Assembly (NCBI RefSeq): GCF_004011805.1
Contig: NZ_ML137196.1
Location: forward strand, 504,154-568,153
DNA: 64,000 nt
Direction of reading: 5' to 3'
Source: Piscinibacter defluvii
Lineage (GTDB): Bacteria; Pseudomonadota; Gammaproteobacteria; Burkholderiales; Burkholderiaceae_C
Position 1 is the first letter of the stretch; every line of letters starts with the position of its first letter. The translations under genes and the position numbers were made by a program. Positions 18,311-26,880 of the stretch are shown one piece after another. A model generated the notes under the pieces. The model was not told the DNA's origin and ran no database searches. It saw only the letters and a program-made list of their open reading frames with translations.

Positions 18311-18900
18311 GGGCGAGCTCCCTCGACGCAGCCGCGCAGCCGCGCCAGGCCGCGGTGCCGGATCACGCGCACGTTGCCGGCCGTGGTGCCCAGCAGCACG
18401 CCCACCTCCTCGGCCGTGCGCTCCTCGAAGAAGCTGAGCACGATCACGCTGCGCTCGCGCTCGGCCAGGCGGCCCAGGCAGTCGGCCACGCGGCGCTCGT
18501 CCAGGCGCGGCGCGGGGGCGATGTCGGCCGGCGGCAGCAACTCGGCGGCCAGTTCCAGCGCCCGCTCGTGCTGCAGCTCGCCGCGCTGCCACTCGTGCAG
18601 CACCATGCGGCAGGTGCCGAACACGAAGGACACGATGCGCTGCGGCTCGCGCACCTTGCCGGCGCGCAGCTGCTCGAGCACGCGCAGCAGCACGATCTGC
18701 ATCAGGTCGCCGGCGGCATGGCCGTCGCGCAGGTGGCGCAGGCCGTAGCGGCGCACGCGCGGGGCGAAGGCGCGGCACAGCGCCGCCTCGGCCGCGGCGT
18801 CACGCCCGGGCGCGGCGGCCGCGATGCGCTGCGCCGCCGCCACCTCGGCGGCGGCGTCGGCCGGCAGTGCGACATCGGCGTCTTCCACGGGTTTCAGCAT
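18307..18900 (-). CDS. ECF sigma-70 factor
   Basis: The 197-aa protein has region 2 (DLMQIVLLRVLEQLRAGKVREPQRIVSFVFGTCRMVLHEW) and region 4 (LGRLAERERSVIVLSFFEERTAEEVGVLLGTTAGNVRVIRHR) and lacks regions 1.1 and 3, as ECF factors do. The ATG at 18900 lies 69 bases from the divergent MBL-fold gene. It is followed by its presumed anti-sigma gene with a 4-bp overlap. It probably controls the divergent gene and itself. Confidence 0.85.
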   Translation of the reverse strand: MLKPVEDADVALPADAAAEVAAAQRIAAAAPGRDAAAEAALCRAFAPRVRRYGLRHLRDGHAAGDLMQIVLLRVLEQLRAGKVREPQRIVSFVFGTCRMVLHEWQRGELQHERALELAAELLPPADIAPAPRLDERRVADCLGRLAERERSVIVLSFFEERTAEEVGVLLGTTAGNVRVIRHRGLARLRGCVEGARP

Positions 18901-18906
18901 AGCCGC

Positions 18907-18932
18907 TGTAACGCCACCCGGGGGTCGCGACA
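18907..18932 (+). promoter_or_regulatory. Candidate ECF-type promoter for the MBL-fold gene
   Basis: TGTAAC at 18907-18912 and CGACA at 18928-18932 are 15 bases apart in the short divergent gap. GTAAC-type -35 elements with CGxx -10 elements are used by several ECF groups. Assignment to the neighbouring sigma factor is inference. Confidence 0.3.
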
Positions 18933-18969
18933 CATCCTGCTCCCGACACCCTTCACGAGGAGCTTTCCG

Positions 18970-19713
18970 ATGATCACCAACCCCGCCAGCGGCACCCGCG
19001 TCGACGAGATCGCCGACGGCATCTACCGCATCCACACGCCGGTCACGCTGCCGGACTTCAGCTTCAACTTCAACCAGTACCTGGTGGTGGACGACGAGCC
19101 GCTGCTGTTCCACACCGGCCCGCGCGCGCTGTTCCCGCTGGTGCGCGAGGCGGTGGCCGCCCTGATGCCGGTGCAGGCGCTGCGCCACGTCGCCTTCTCG
19201 CACGTGGAGGCGGACGAATGCGGCGCGCTGAACGACTGGCTGGCCGCCGCGCCGCAGGCCGCGCCGCTGTGCAGCCGGATCGCGGCGATGGTCTCGGTCA
19301 CCGACCTGGCCGACCGACCGCCGCGCGCGCTGGCCGACGACGAGGTGCTGACGCTGGGCCGGCATCGGCTGCGCTGGCTCGACACGCCGCACCTGCCGCA
19401 CGGCTGGGACAGCGGGCTGCCGTTCGACGAGACCACCGGCACGCTGTTCTGCGGCGACCTGTTCACGCAGGGCAGCGACGGCGGCGTGCCGCTGACGCGC
19501 GGCGACATCCTCGGGCCCAGCGAGGCCTTCCGGCAGCCGACCGACTACTTCGCGCACGCCCCGCAGACCGGCGCCCTGCTGGCCCGCCTGGCCGCGCTGC
19601 GGCCCGGCACGCTGGCCTGCATGCACGGCAGCGCCTGGCAGGGCGACGGCGCGATGCTGCTGCGCCACCTGGCCGAGGCGCTCGGTGCGTCTCAGGGGTT
19701 CAGCGCCGTGTAG
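18970..19713 (+). CDS. Metallo-beta-lactamase-fold protein, diiron/ODP type
   Basis: The 247-aa protein has the HxExD signature SHVEADECGAL (H78, E80, D82) of oxygen-binding diiron (flavodiiron/ODP) MBL proteins, in place of the HxHxDH of hydrolases. Further ligands are likely TPHLPHGWDSG, FCGDLFTQG and the final CMHGSAW. No flavodoxin domain is attached, so partners would supply electrons. A role in sensing or reducing oxygen, NO or peroxide fits the family. GAGGAG precedes the ATG. It lies opposite an ECF sigma/anti-sigma pair that may switch it on. Confidence 0.78.
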   Translation: MITNPASGTRVDEIADGIYRIHTPVTLPDFSFNFNQYLVVDDEPLLFHTGPRALFPLVREAVAALMPVQALRHVAFSHVEADECGALNDWLAAAPQAAPLCSRIAAMVSVTDLADRPPRALADDEVLTLGRHRLRWLDTPHLPHGWDSGLPFDETTGTLFCGDLFTQGSDGGVPLTRGDILGPSEAFRQPTDYFAHAPQTGALLARLAALRPGTLACMHGSAWQGDGAMLLRHLAEALGASQGFSAV

Positions 19714-20636
19714 TTGGCCGGCTGGAACTGGTACCCGGCGCCCTGCGTGGCCAGGTGGCCGAGGCCGGGGAAGGAGAGGTGCGAGGCACCCACCCAGTAG
19801 CCGCCCCGGGCCGCCGCGGCAAAGGCCTTGCGGCGCTGCGCCAGCGCGGCCTTGCTGTCGGTGTCGAACTGGATCGTCACCGCGGGCGTGGCGAACTGCA
19901 CCGCCGCCACGTGCATCAGGTCGCCCCACAGCACCAGCTTCTGGCCCCGGCTCTCCACCACGTAGTTGCGGTGACCCTTGGTGTGGCCGTGGGTGGCCAC
20001 GCTGCTGACGCCGGGCACCAGCTCGCCGTCGCTCTCGATCGCCTTGAACCGGCCGGCGTCGATGTAGGGCTTGAGCGAGGCCATCGCGCCCTGGAAGAAG
20101 CCCTTGGCGTCCTTCGGCGCGGCGTCGAGGTTGGCCTGGCTGAGCCAGAAGTCGGCATCGCGCTGGTCGGCGCGCACGGTGGCGTTCGGGAACACGATCT
20201 TGCCGTCGGCCACCAGGCCGCCGACATGGTCGGGGTGCATGTGGGTGATGTAGACCTCGTCCACCTGCTCGGGCTGGTAACCCGCGGCCTTGAGGTGGGC
20301 CACCAGCTTGCCCAGCGTCGGGCCGAACAGGCCGCCGGCGCCGGCGTCCACCAGCACCAGCTTGCTGCCGGTGTTGACGAGGTAGCCGTTGACCGAGGTC
20401 TCCACCGGCGTGGCCAAGCGCCAGCGCGCCAGCGCGGACTCGACCTTCTTCGGCGTGGTGCCGGTCAGCAGCTTCTCCACGTGCAGGCCGACCGTGCCGT
20501 CGGACAGCGCGGTGACCTCGATGTCGCCGAGCATCATGCGGTACCAGCCGGGCGCCTGGCCCTTCTGCTGCGGGGCACCGGCCTGGGCGGCGGCGGCAGC
20601 GAGCAGCAGCGCGGCGAGGATCGACGATCGCTTCAT
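19692..20636 (-). CDS. Exported metallo-beta-lactamase-fold hydrolase
   Basis: The 314-aa protein starts with a Sec signal peptide (cleavage near residue 20, AQA-GA) and has the di-zinc motif THMHPDHVGG (H132, H134, D136, H137), HGHTKGH as the next metal His, and LWGDLMH with the bridging Asp. It resembles periplasmic MBL hydrolases of the methyl-parathion-hydrolase and lactonase kind; the substrate is open. AGGAG precedes the ATG. It overlaps the convergent ODP gene by 22 bp, so the two MBL-fold genes sit tail to tail. Confidence 0.82.
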   Translation of the reverse strand: MKRSSILAALLLAAAAAQAGAPQQKGQAPGWYRMMLGDIEVTALSDGTVGLHVEKLLTGTTPKKVESALARWRLATPVETSVNGYLVNTGSKLVLVDAGAGGLFGPTLGKLVAHLKAAGYQPEQVDEVYITHMHPDHVGGLVADGKIVFPNATVRADQRDADFWLSQANLDAAPKDAKGFFQGAMASLKPYIDAGRFKAIESDGELVPGVSSVATHGHTKGHRNYVVESRGQKLVLWGDLMHVAAVQFATPAVTIQFDTDSKAALAQRRKAFAAAARGGYWVGASHLSFPGLGHLATQGAGYQFQPANYTALNP

Positions 20637-20693
20637 GTTCTTCTCCTGCGCGTCATGCGGACGCGCAGGATACGGCGATCCCGGAAACCCTGC

Positions 20694-21278
20694 TCAGGCG
20701 CGCTCGAACTTGAACACCGCGACGCTGGCCAGCAGGTTCGGCCAGCGCCGCTCGACCGCGCCGTCCTGGATGCCGAACGAATCGAGGATGCGCAGCCCCT
20801 CCTTGCGCGCCAGCACCTCGAAGTCGGCATAGGTGCCGACGCGGATGTTGGGCGTGTCGTACCACTCGTAGGGCAGCACCTTGGTCACCGGCATGCGCCC
20901 GGTGGCCACGCGCAGCCGGTTCGGCCAGTGCGCGAAGTTCGGGAAGCTGACGATGCCGATGCGGCCCACGCGCGCCGTCTCGCGCAGCATCTTCTCGGTG
21001 TTGCGCAGGTGCTGCAGCGTGTCGAGCTGCAGCACGACGTCGAAGCTGCGGTCGCCGAACATCGCCAGGCCTTCCTCGAGGTTCAGCTGGATCACGTCGA
21101 CGCCGCGCTGCGCGCAGGCCAGCACGTTGGCGTCGTCCACGTCGATGCCGTAGCCGCTGCAGCCGCGCTGGCGCTGCAGGTGCTCGAGCAGCGCGCCGCT
21201 GCCGCAACCGAGGTCGAGCACGCGCGCGCCCTGCGGCACCAGCTCGGCGATCAGCTCCATGTCCTTGCGTTCGCTCAC
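20694..21278 (-). CDS. metW: Methionine biosynthesis protein MetW
   Basis: The 194-aa SAM-methyltransferase-like protein carries motif [16 protein letters not shown] and [28 protein letters not shown], the usual MetW N-terminus, and the late conserved [16 protein letters not shown]. MetW works with MetX in homoserine acylation, the first step to methionine in many proteobacteria. The GTG start at 21278 overlaps the metX stop (GTGA). Co-transcription with metX places it under the riboswitch upstream. Confidence 0.93.
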   Translation of the reverse strand: MSERKDMELIAELVPQGARVLDLGCGSGALLEHLQRQRGCSGYGIDVDDANVLACAQRGVDVIQLNLEEGLAMFGDRSFDVVLQLDTLQHLRNTEKMLRETARVGRIGIVSFPNFAHWPNRLRVATGRMPVTKVLPYEWYDTPNIRVGTYADFEVLARKEGLRILDSFGIQDGAVERRWPNLLASVAVFKFERA

Positions 21279-22405
21279 GACAGTTCCTTCGCCAGGTTGT
21301 CGAAGCAGGCCCGCAGCACGCCGTGGTAGCGCGGGTCCTCGAGCAGGAAGGCGTCGTGCCCGTGCGGCGCGTCGATCTCCGCGTAGCTGACGTGCAGCCG
21401 GTTGTCCACCAGCGCCTTGACGATCTCGCGCGAGCGCTCCGGCGAGAAGCGCCAGTCGGTGGTGAAGCTCACCACCAGGAAGCGGCACAGCGCTGCCGCG
21501 AACGCACGCGCCAGGTCGCCGCCGAAGGCACGCGCCGGGTCGAAGTAGTCCAGCGCGCGGGTGATCAGCAGGTAGGTGTTGGCGTCGAAGTAGTCGCTGA
21601 ACTTGTCGCCCTGGTAGCGCAGGTAGCTCTCGATCTCGAACTCGATCTCCTGCGTGCTGTAGCCGAGCGCGCCGTTCTTCAGGCTGCGGCCGAACTTCTC
21701 GGCCATCGCGTCGTCGGACAGGTAGGTGATGTGGCCGATCATGCGCGCCACGCGCAGCCCGCGCTTGGGCACCACGCCATGTTCGTAGAAGTGGCCGCCG
21801 TGGAAGTCGGGGTCGGTCACGATGGCGCGCCGCGCCACCTCGTTGAAGGCGATGTTCTGCGCCGACAGGTTGGGCGCCGTCGCGATCGCGATGCACTGGC
21901 GCAGCCGCTGCGGGTGGCGCAGCGCCCACGACAGCGCCTGCATGCCGCCCAGGCTGCCGCCCATCACCGCGGCGAGCTGGCCGATGCCCAGCCGGTCCAT
22001 CAGGCGCGCCTGCGCGTCGACCCAGTCCTCCACCGTCACCACCGGGAAGTCGGCGCCCCAGGCGCGGCCGCTGGCGGGGTTGGGGTGCATCGGGCCGGTC
22101 GAGCCGAAGCACGAGCCCGGGTTGTTCACGCCGATCACGAAGAAGCGCTCGGTGTCCAGCGGCTTGCCCGGGCCGACCAGGTTGTCCCACCAGCCCTCGC
22201 TCTTCGGCAGGTCGGCATACCGCCCGGCCACGTGGTGCGAGGCATTCAGCGCATGGCACACCAGCACCGCGTTGCTCTTGGCGGCGTTCAGCCTGCCGTA
22301 GGTCTCGTAGACCAGCGTGTAGTCCGAAAGCGCCGCGCCGCTGGCCAGCGGCAGCGGCTCGGCGAAGTGCGCCGATTGCGGTTCGACGATGCCCAGCGAT
22401 CCCAT
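21275..22405 (-). CDS. metX: Homoserine O-acyltransferase MetX
   Basis: The 376-aa alpha/beta hydrolase-fold enzyme acylates homoserine, using acetyl- or succinyl-CoA, in methionine synthesis. The nucleophile is Ser151 in [13 protein letters not shown]. The Asp is in [13 protein letters not shown] and the His in [24 protein letters not shown] is the family substrate motif. MetX proteins paired with MetW are often succinyltransferases, which the sequence alone does not settle. The ATG at 22405 lies just after an intrinsic terminator that follows a SAM-II riboswitch. Confidence 0.93.
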   Translation of the reverse strand: MGSLGIVEPQSAHFAEPLPLASGAALSDYTLVYETYGRLNAAKSNAVLVCHALNASHHVAGRYADLPKSEGWWDNLVGPGKPLDTERFFVIGVNNPGSCFGSTGPMHPNPASGRAWGADFPVVTVEDWVDAQARLMDRLGIGQLAAVMGGSLGGMQALSWALRHPQRLRQCIAIATAPNLSAQNIAFNEVARRAIVTDPDFHGGHFYEHGVVPKRGLRVARMIGHITYLSDDAMAEKFGRSLKNGALGYSTQEIEFEIESYLRYQGDKFSDYFDANTYLLITRALDYFDPARAFGGDLARAFAAALCRFLVVSFTTDWRFSPERSREIVKALVDNRLHVSYAEIDAPHGHDAFLLEDPRYHGVLRACFDNLAKELS

Positions 22406-22414
22406 GCGGCCCCG

Positions 22415-22458
22415 AAAAAGACTCGACCCGGCACCGCCAGAGGGCGGGCGCCGGGTCG
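22415..22458 (-). terminator. Intrinsic terminator/attenuator upstream of metX
   Basis: On the minus strand CGACCCGGC (22458-22450) pairs perfectly with GCCGGGTCG (22432-22424). The apical part CCGCC...GGCGG extends the stem. CGAGTC and a run of five T (22419-22415) follow. The hairpin ends 10 bases before the metX ATG and after the riboswitch, so it can act as the expression platform. Confidence 0.85.
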
Positions 22459-22462
22459 GCGT

Positions 22463-22517
22463 CCTCTCTTTAGCGGCATTTGTAGAGCGCTCGCAAGCCG
22501 GGACAAATCAGCGCTGC
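22463..22517 (-). promoter_or_regulatory. SAM-II (metA-type) riboswitch controlling metX-metW
   Basis: The minus strand matches the SAM-II aptamer nearly along its length. P1 is AGCGCT (22515-22510) with AGCGCT (22491-22486). P2 is ATTTGT (22508-22503) with ACAAAT (22483-22478). A pseudoknot GGC (22499-22497) pairs with GCC (22477-22475). The conserved CTTGCGAGCGC and GCTAAAGAG segments are present. From my memory of the reference aptamer, the pseudoknot pairs differ in both strands yet still pair, so this is likely compensated. SAM binding should lower metX-metW expression when methionine is plentiful. Confidence 0.9.
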
Positions 22518-22693
22518 GGCAAGTATAGCGGCCCCTCACCGGTGGCAGGGCGGCGGGCGCGCTCGATCTCCGCCACGAGCCGGTTGAAGCGCTTCCGGGC
22601 CGGCGTGAGCACACGCGCGCTGCCGGCCACGCCCAGTGGCACGAGGGCAGGCGCCTCGCCGTCGGGGCACAGGCTTTCCTGATGCGTCGGCAT
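22508..22693 (-). CDS. Small 61-aa protein, unrecognised
   Basis: The frame starts at an ATG at 22693 with AAGGA seven bases upstream and encodes MPTHQESLCPDGEAPALVPL and a basic helical stretch, ARKRFNRLVAEIERARR. It ends inside the metX promoter and riboswitch start. The RKRFNRLVAEIER part resembles the opening helix of larger Burkholderiales proteins I cannot name with confidence. It may be a small protein or a 5' remnant. Confidence 0.4.
   Translation of the reverse strand: MPTHQESLCPDGEAPALVPLGVAGSARVLTPARKRFNRLVAEIERARRPATGEGPLYLPQR
22522..22527 (-). promoter_or_regulatory. -10 box for the metX riboswitch transcript
   Basis: TATACT at 22527-22522 lies about 7 bases before the first base of the aptamer P1 stem, where a -10 element should be. 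The -35 region is GC-rich and poor. Confidence 0.5.
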
Positions 22694-22785
22694 GCGCCTG
22701 TCCTTCGAGGCGGACCCGAGAATCCCCCGGCGCGGTGCGCCCGCGCGCCTGCGCCAGAATGGTGGCCCACCGCTGGAGCCCTGCC

Positions 22786-23919
22786 ATGCCCGGACTGCTG
22801 CCCGACGTCGACCCCGACGGCCTGCTCGAATACTCCGTCGTCTACACCGACCGCGCACTGAACCACATGTCGCGCCGCTTCCAGCAGGCGCTGCGCGACG
22901 TGCTCGGCACGCTGAAGACCGTCTACCACGCGAACAGCGCGGTGGTCGTGCCCGGCAGCGGCACCTACGGCATGGAGGCGGTGGCACGCCAGTTCGCCAC
23001 CGACCGGCATTGCCTGGTGGTGCGCAACGGCTGGTTCAGCTACCGCTGGACGCAGATCTTCGAGATGGGCCGCATCCCCGCCTCGCACACGGCGCTGAAG
23101 GCCCGCGCGGTCGAATCCGGCCGGCAGGCCGCGTTCGCGCCCGCGCCGCTGGCCGAGATCGTCGAGACGATCCGGCGCGAGAAGCCGGCGCTGGTGTTCG
23201 CGCCGCACGTGGAAACCAGCTCCGGGATGATCCTGCCCGACGACTGGCTGCGCGCCATCGGCGATGCGGCGCACGAGGTCGGCGGCCTGTTCGTGCTCGA
23301 CTGCATCGCCTCCGGCGCGATCTGGGTCGACATGGCCGCCTGCCAGGTCGACGTGCTGGTCAGCGCGCCGCAGAAGGGCTGGAGCGGCCCGCCCTGCGCC
23401 GGCCTGGTGATGCTCTCGCCGCGGGCGCGCGAGCGCATCGACGGCACCACCAGCAGCAGCTTCTCGATGGACCTGAAGAAGTGGCTGCAGATCGCCGAGA
23501 CCTACGAGTCCGGCGCACATGCCTACCACGCGACCATGCCGACCGATTCGCTCGTCACGCTGCGCGACGTGATGAACGAGACCGCGGCCTGGGGCTTCGA
23601 CCAGGCGCGCAGCGCGCAGCAGCAGCTCGGCGAGCAGGTGCGCGCGATGCTCGTGCGGCGCGGCTTCCGCAGCGTCGCGGCGCCAGGCTTCCAGGCGCCC
23701 GGCGTGGTGGTCAGCTACACCGACGACCTCGACCTGCACAACGGCAAGAAGATGCTCGCCCAGGGCCTGCAGATCGCCGCCGGCGTGCCGCTGGCCTGCG
23801 ACGAGCCGGCTGATTTCCGCAGCTTCCGCATCGGCCTGTTCGGGCTCGACAAGCTGAAGAACGTGGAGCGCACGGTGCACCATCTCGACGAGGCGATCGG
23901 CGCGGTGCAGCGCGGCTGA
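22786..23919 (+). CDS. Class V aminotransferase, alanine-glyoxylate type
   Basis: The 377-aa PLP enzyme has VVPGSGTYGMEA for phosphate binding, Asp172 in LDCIASGAIWVDM for the pyridine nitrogen, and the Schiff-base Lys197 in VSAPQKGWSGPP. The fold and motifs match the alanine:glyoxylate/serine:pyruvate aminotransferase group. The start ATG at 22786 is preceded by TGGAG, and upstream in-frame sequence lacks the fold. It transfers an amino group between amino acids and glyoxylate or pyruvate; the exact donor is unknown. Confidence 0.87.
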   Translation: MPGLLPDVDPDGLLEYSVVYTDRALNHMSRRFQQALRDVLGTLKTVYHANSAVVVPGSGTYGMEAVARQFATDRHCLVVRNGWFSYRWTQIFEMGRIPASHTALKARAVESGRQAAFAPAPLAEIVETIRREKPALVFAPHVETSSGMILPDDWLRAIGDAAHEVGGLFVLDCIASGAIWVDMAACQVDVLVSAPQKGWSGPPCAGLVMLSPRARERIDGTTSSSFSMDLKKWLQIAETYESGAHAYHATMPTDSLVTLRDVMNETAAWGFDQARSAQQQLGEQVRAMLVRRGFRSVAAPGFQAPGVVVSYTDDLDLHNGKKMLAQGLQIAAGVPLACDEPADFRSFRIGLFGLDKLKNVERTVHHLDEAIGAVQRG

Positions 23920-24003
23920 ACGACTCTTGCGCGGCGGCGTTGACGCGCTGCCACCCCGGCCCTAAGCTGCGCTCCCCTCATTTATGCGGCCCCGGGAGAT
24001 GGC

Positions 24004-25161
24004 ATGAAGCTCGACACGGTGCTCTTCGGCGACGGCAAGAACGTCAAGCCGGCCTCGATCAAGTTCGATCAGCTGCTGAACAAGGTCTTCCCGGAGATCG
24101 AGGCGGACTTCAAGAAGGCCGGGCTGCCCACTTCCGCGGGGCTCGCCATCAAGGACTCGGATGCGCGCAAGCTGCTCGCCACCGAGACCAGCACCCCGCG
24201 CGCCAAGGACCCGTACATCCAGGTCGGCATCTGGAAGAAGGACCTGGTGTTCGCGGTGTTCGACAAGTCGAACCCGAAGTTCGACGCCTACGAAGTCATC
24301 GTCAAGGGCTACGTGGACGTGAAGGAGGCGCTGGCCAAGAAGCACACCGAGGTGGTCAACCTGGCGGTGGGCGACAAGACCATCGACGGCGCGGCCAAGG
24401 CGCAGGCCGACAAGTTCGGCACCAAGGTCAAGACCGAGGCCGACATGGACCTGGGCGACCTGACCGGCGACCTGGTGCTGTGCGCGCACGGCACGCCCAA
24501 AGTGCTGCCGGGCCGGGTGATCGGCACCAAGCTCGGCGGCAAGACGGCGGACGACATCGTCGCGATGCTGACGGCGGACAAGGACAAGGCCAAGCGCATC
24601 GGCAAGGACTACCGGGGCACCATCACGCTGAGCGGCTGCTTCACCGCCTCCGGCGGACCGGAGGCCGACCGGCAGGACGACGTGTTCGCCAAGAAGGTGC
24701 ACGACGCGCTGGTCAGGAAGGGCTACAAGAGCGCGTCGGTGGTCGGCATGCCCGGCCCGTCGTGGACGGCACGCGACCCGGGCGACAAGGATTCGCACGG
24801 CACGCCGCTGGCGCGCGGCGAGAAGGCGGTGTGGCACTCCGGTCGCAGCGAGGAGGGCCTGCAGGCCCAGGAGCTCAAGGCCAAGAAGCTGCGCCACGAC
24901 ATCGACAGCCTGGTCGACGCGCTGGTGGCCGGCGCGAAGAAGAGCAAGCTCGACGGCCCGGCCTACCTGATGAGCGAGCAGGCCCGGCCGGTGCTGGCCA
25001 AGCTCAAGCAGCTCGAGGGCGCGCTGCACAGCGTGCGCGAGGAGATCGACACGATCGTCAAGGAGCAGAAGCGCACCGGCGACGTGGACGGCGCCGACGT
25101 CGCGCACATGAAGGGCACCTTCGGCTTCAAGGCGCTGCAGGACGCCCTCAAGCTGCGCTGA
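24004..25161 (+). CDS. Stand-alone C80-like (caspase-fold) putative cysteine peptidase
   Basis: The 385-aa protein has an N-terminal domain of about 150 residues that I do not recognise. Then comes a region with the CPD/peptidase C80 layout: beta strand and His in DLVLCAHGTP (His162), LGGKTADDIVAML, then beta strand and Cys in GTITLSGCFTAS (Cys212). C80 domains in MARTX and clostridial toxins cut themselves after inositol hexakisphosphate binding. This one is not part of a toxin. A helical, Lys-rich tail (about 290-385) follows. There is no signal peptide, so it is cytoplasmic. GGGAG precedes the ATG. Assignment rests on motif spacing. Confidence 0.55.
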   Translation: MKLDTVLFGDGKNVKPASIKFDQLLNKVFPEIEADFKKAGLPTSAGLAIKDSDARKLLATETSTPRAKDPYIQVGIWKKDLVFAVFDKSNPKFDAYEVIVKGYVDVKEALAKKHTEVVNLAVGDKTIDGAAKAQADKFGTKVKTEADMDLGDLTGDLVLCAHGTPKVLPGRVIGTKLGGKTADDIVAMLTADKDKAKRIGKDYRGTITLSGCFTASGGPEADRQDDVFAKKVHDALVRKGYKSASVVGMPGPSWTARDPGDKDSHGTPLARGEKAVWHSGRSEEGLQAQELKAKKLRHDIDSLVDALVAGAKKSKLDGPAYLMSEQARPVLAKLKQLEGALHSVREEIDTIVKEQKRTGDVDGADVAHMKGTFGFKALQDALKLR

Positions 25162-25189
25162 GCGGCGGCAGGCACCCCGGCGCCCGCGC

Positions 25190-25714
25190 TCAGCCGTTCT
25201 TGAAGAGCCCGCGTTCCTTCATCAGCAGCAGGCGCGAGCGCGGGCCCGGCTTCTTGCCGCCGGCGAACTCGGGCAGCGGCTCGGGCGGCGCCGCCGCGGC
25301 AGGCGGCGCGGCTTCGGCCTCCGCCGGGGCGGCAGCCGGCGCGGCGGCACGGCTGCGCGCACGCGGGGCGGGACGCGCGGCGATCTCGACCACGTCCTGC
25401 AGCACCGGCGGCGGCTCGGGCGGCGCGGCCGGCACGGGAATGGCGACCGATTCGACCGCCGGCACCTCCACCGAGCGCACCGCCGCGCGCGCGATCGCGC
25501 TGCGGTCGGCGGTGCGTGCGGCCTCGGCCAGGGCGGGGCTGGCCGCGGCGTCCAGGCGCGGCTGGGCGCGCAGGTGCTCCCAGATCAACCCGCCGGCGGC
25601 GAGCTGGCGCAGCCGCTCCGGGCGCAGCGAGGCGCGCCCGACCGACGCGAGCAGCGCGTACAGCTCGGGGTGGACGTCGCTGTCGATCTCGACCAGCAGC
25701 TCGAGCGTGGCCAT
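25190..25714 (-). CDS. Pro/Ala-rich partner of the ParM-like protein
   Basis: The 174-aa protein has a folded N-terminus of about 75 residues (MATLELLVEIDSDVHPELYA...LRPERLRQLAAGGLIWEHL), a long Ala/Pro/Glu-rich linker and a basic C-terminus, FAGGKKPGPRSRLLLMKERG. It starts 17 bases after the actin-like gene and must be co-transcribed. By analogy with ParM-ParR and StbA-StbB pairs it may be the adaptor or DNA-binding partner, but no known adaptor fold is recognisable. Confidence 0.55.
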   Translation of the reverse strand: MATLELLVEIDSDVHPELYALLASVGRASLRPERLRQLAAGGLIWEHLRAQPRLDAAASPALAEAARTADRSAIARAAVRSVEVPAVESVAIPVPAAPPEPPPVLQDVVEIAARPAPRARSRAAAPAAAPAEAEAAPPAAAAPPEPLPEFAGGKKPGPRSRLLLMKERGLFKNG

Positions 25715-25731
25715 TCAGGCGCGCCGCTCGT

Positions 25732-26880
25732 TCAGTGGCGGACTTCGGACGTCGCCGCCTCCGCCTCGCCGATCATCTGGAAGCCGCGCACGTTGGCGTA
25801 CATCGAGTCCGGCATCACGAACACCGGGATCGCCGGGAAGCGCTTGGACAGCAGGTCGCGGTAGTGCTCGGGGTGGCCGCCCACCAGCACGATCAGGTCG
25901 ATGATCTCGTGCGCGTCGCGCAGGCCGTCGACCATGCGGTTGATCGAGTCGTCGATCACGCTCAGCACCACCGGCTCGTAGCTCTGCAGCGGGTGCGCCA
26001 CGCCGGACAGCTTCACCGGCGCGCCCAGGCGCAGCGCGTCGTTGATGCGCGGCATCACCGAGGGGCCGAGCGGGCGGCCGATCTGGTGGCTCAGCGCCTC
26101 CTGCACGGCGCGCACGACACGGTGCCGGCCGGCGTCGGAGGCGGCGCCGCTGGCGCGCGGGTTGATCGTGCCCTGCTGCACCAGCAGCCAGTCGAGCGTG
26201 TGCTCGCCGGGGTCGACCATCAGCACGGCCAGGTCTTCGAGCGCCTCGCCGCTGTCCAGCGTGCGCAGCGCGCCGCCGGTGGCGGCGATCACCGCATTGA
26301 GTTCATCGAGGTGCTCGTCGATCGCGGCGTAGCCGCCCACCGGCTGGGCCTGCACCAGCACCCGCTTGACGAACACCGACTTGCCGTCGCCCACGTCGAG
26401 GCTGCCCTCGAAGGTGCTGCGCAGGTAGTCGCGCCGCTTGGCGTCGTTGTACTGGTTGACCGGCAGGCCGAGCACCAGGATGTCGATCTGGTTGTCGCCG
26501 GCCTCGGCCATGTAGCGCAGCGCGCCGCGCGTCAGGGCCTCGTAGATGGCGCCCTTGTAGAACTCGTCGGTCACGTCGCGCCCGAAGTTGCCGCCCGAAT
26601 GCGCCAGCGCCACGTCGCGGCCCACCTCGTAGAGCGCGCCGCGCACCGGCACGTCGAAGGTGTCGCGCTTGCGCGTGCCCAGCGTGCGCACCGCGCTGCC
26701 GTCGGCCGGAATCGCCATCGACGGGAAGCTGGTGAACTTCACGTCGTTGCCGTCGCGCTGGCTGAGCTTGACGTGGCCGAAGCCGACGTCGATGGCCCGC
26801 ACCACCGGAAACCCGGCCACGTGCGGCGACGTGCTGTCGGCCGGCTGCAGGTTGGCGTCGTGATACTGCTGTTCGAGCAT
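25732..26880 (-). CDS. ParM/StbA-like actin-family ATPase
   Basis: The 382-aa protein has the actin-fold phosphate-1 motif AIDVGFGHVKLS (Asp31), the phosphate-2 motif MVDPGEHTLDWLL and the adenosine motif LIVLVGGHPEHY, in the order of plasmid-segregation ParM/StbA proteins. Such proteins form dynamic filaments that push plasmid copies apart. Here the gene lies among ordinary chromosomal genes with no replication or transfer genes. The start at 26880 has GAGG eight bases upstream. The role could be segregation of an integrated element, or another filament function. Confidence 0.8.
   Translation of the reverse strand: MLEQQYHDANLQPADSTSPHVAGFPVVRAIDVGFGHVKLSQRDGNDVKFTSFPSMAIPADGSAVRTLGTRKRDTFDVPVRGALYEVGRDVALAHSGGNFGRDVTDEFYKGAIYEALTRGALRYMAEAGDNQIDILVLGLPVNQYNDAKRRDYLRSTFEGSLDVGDGKSVFVKRVLVQAQPVGGYAAIDEHLDELNAVIAATGGALRTLDSGEALEDLAVLMVDPGEHTLDWLLVQQGTINPRASGAASDAGRHRVVRAVQEALSHQIGRPLGPSVMPRINDALRLGAPVKLSGVAHPLQSYEPVVLSVIDDSINRMVDGLRDAHEIIDLIVLVGGHPEHYRDLLSKRFPAIPVFVMPDSMYANVRGFQMIGEAEAATSEVRH

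Noticed and set aside
25161-25195. GCTGAGCG...CGCTCAGC inverted repeat between the C80-like and 174-aa genes as a terminator
   Set aside because: The stem includes both stop codons, the loop is long and there is no T run on either strand.
25732-26880. Reading the ParM-like gene as proof of an integrated plasmid
   Set aside because: No replication, transfer, integrase or attachment sequences were found and base composition does not change.
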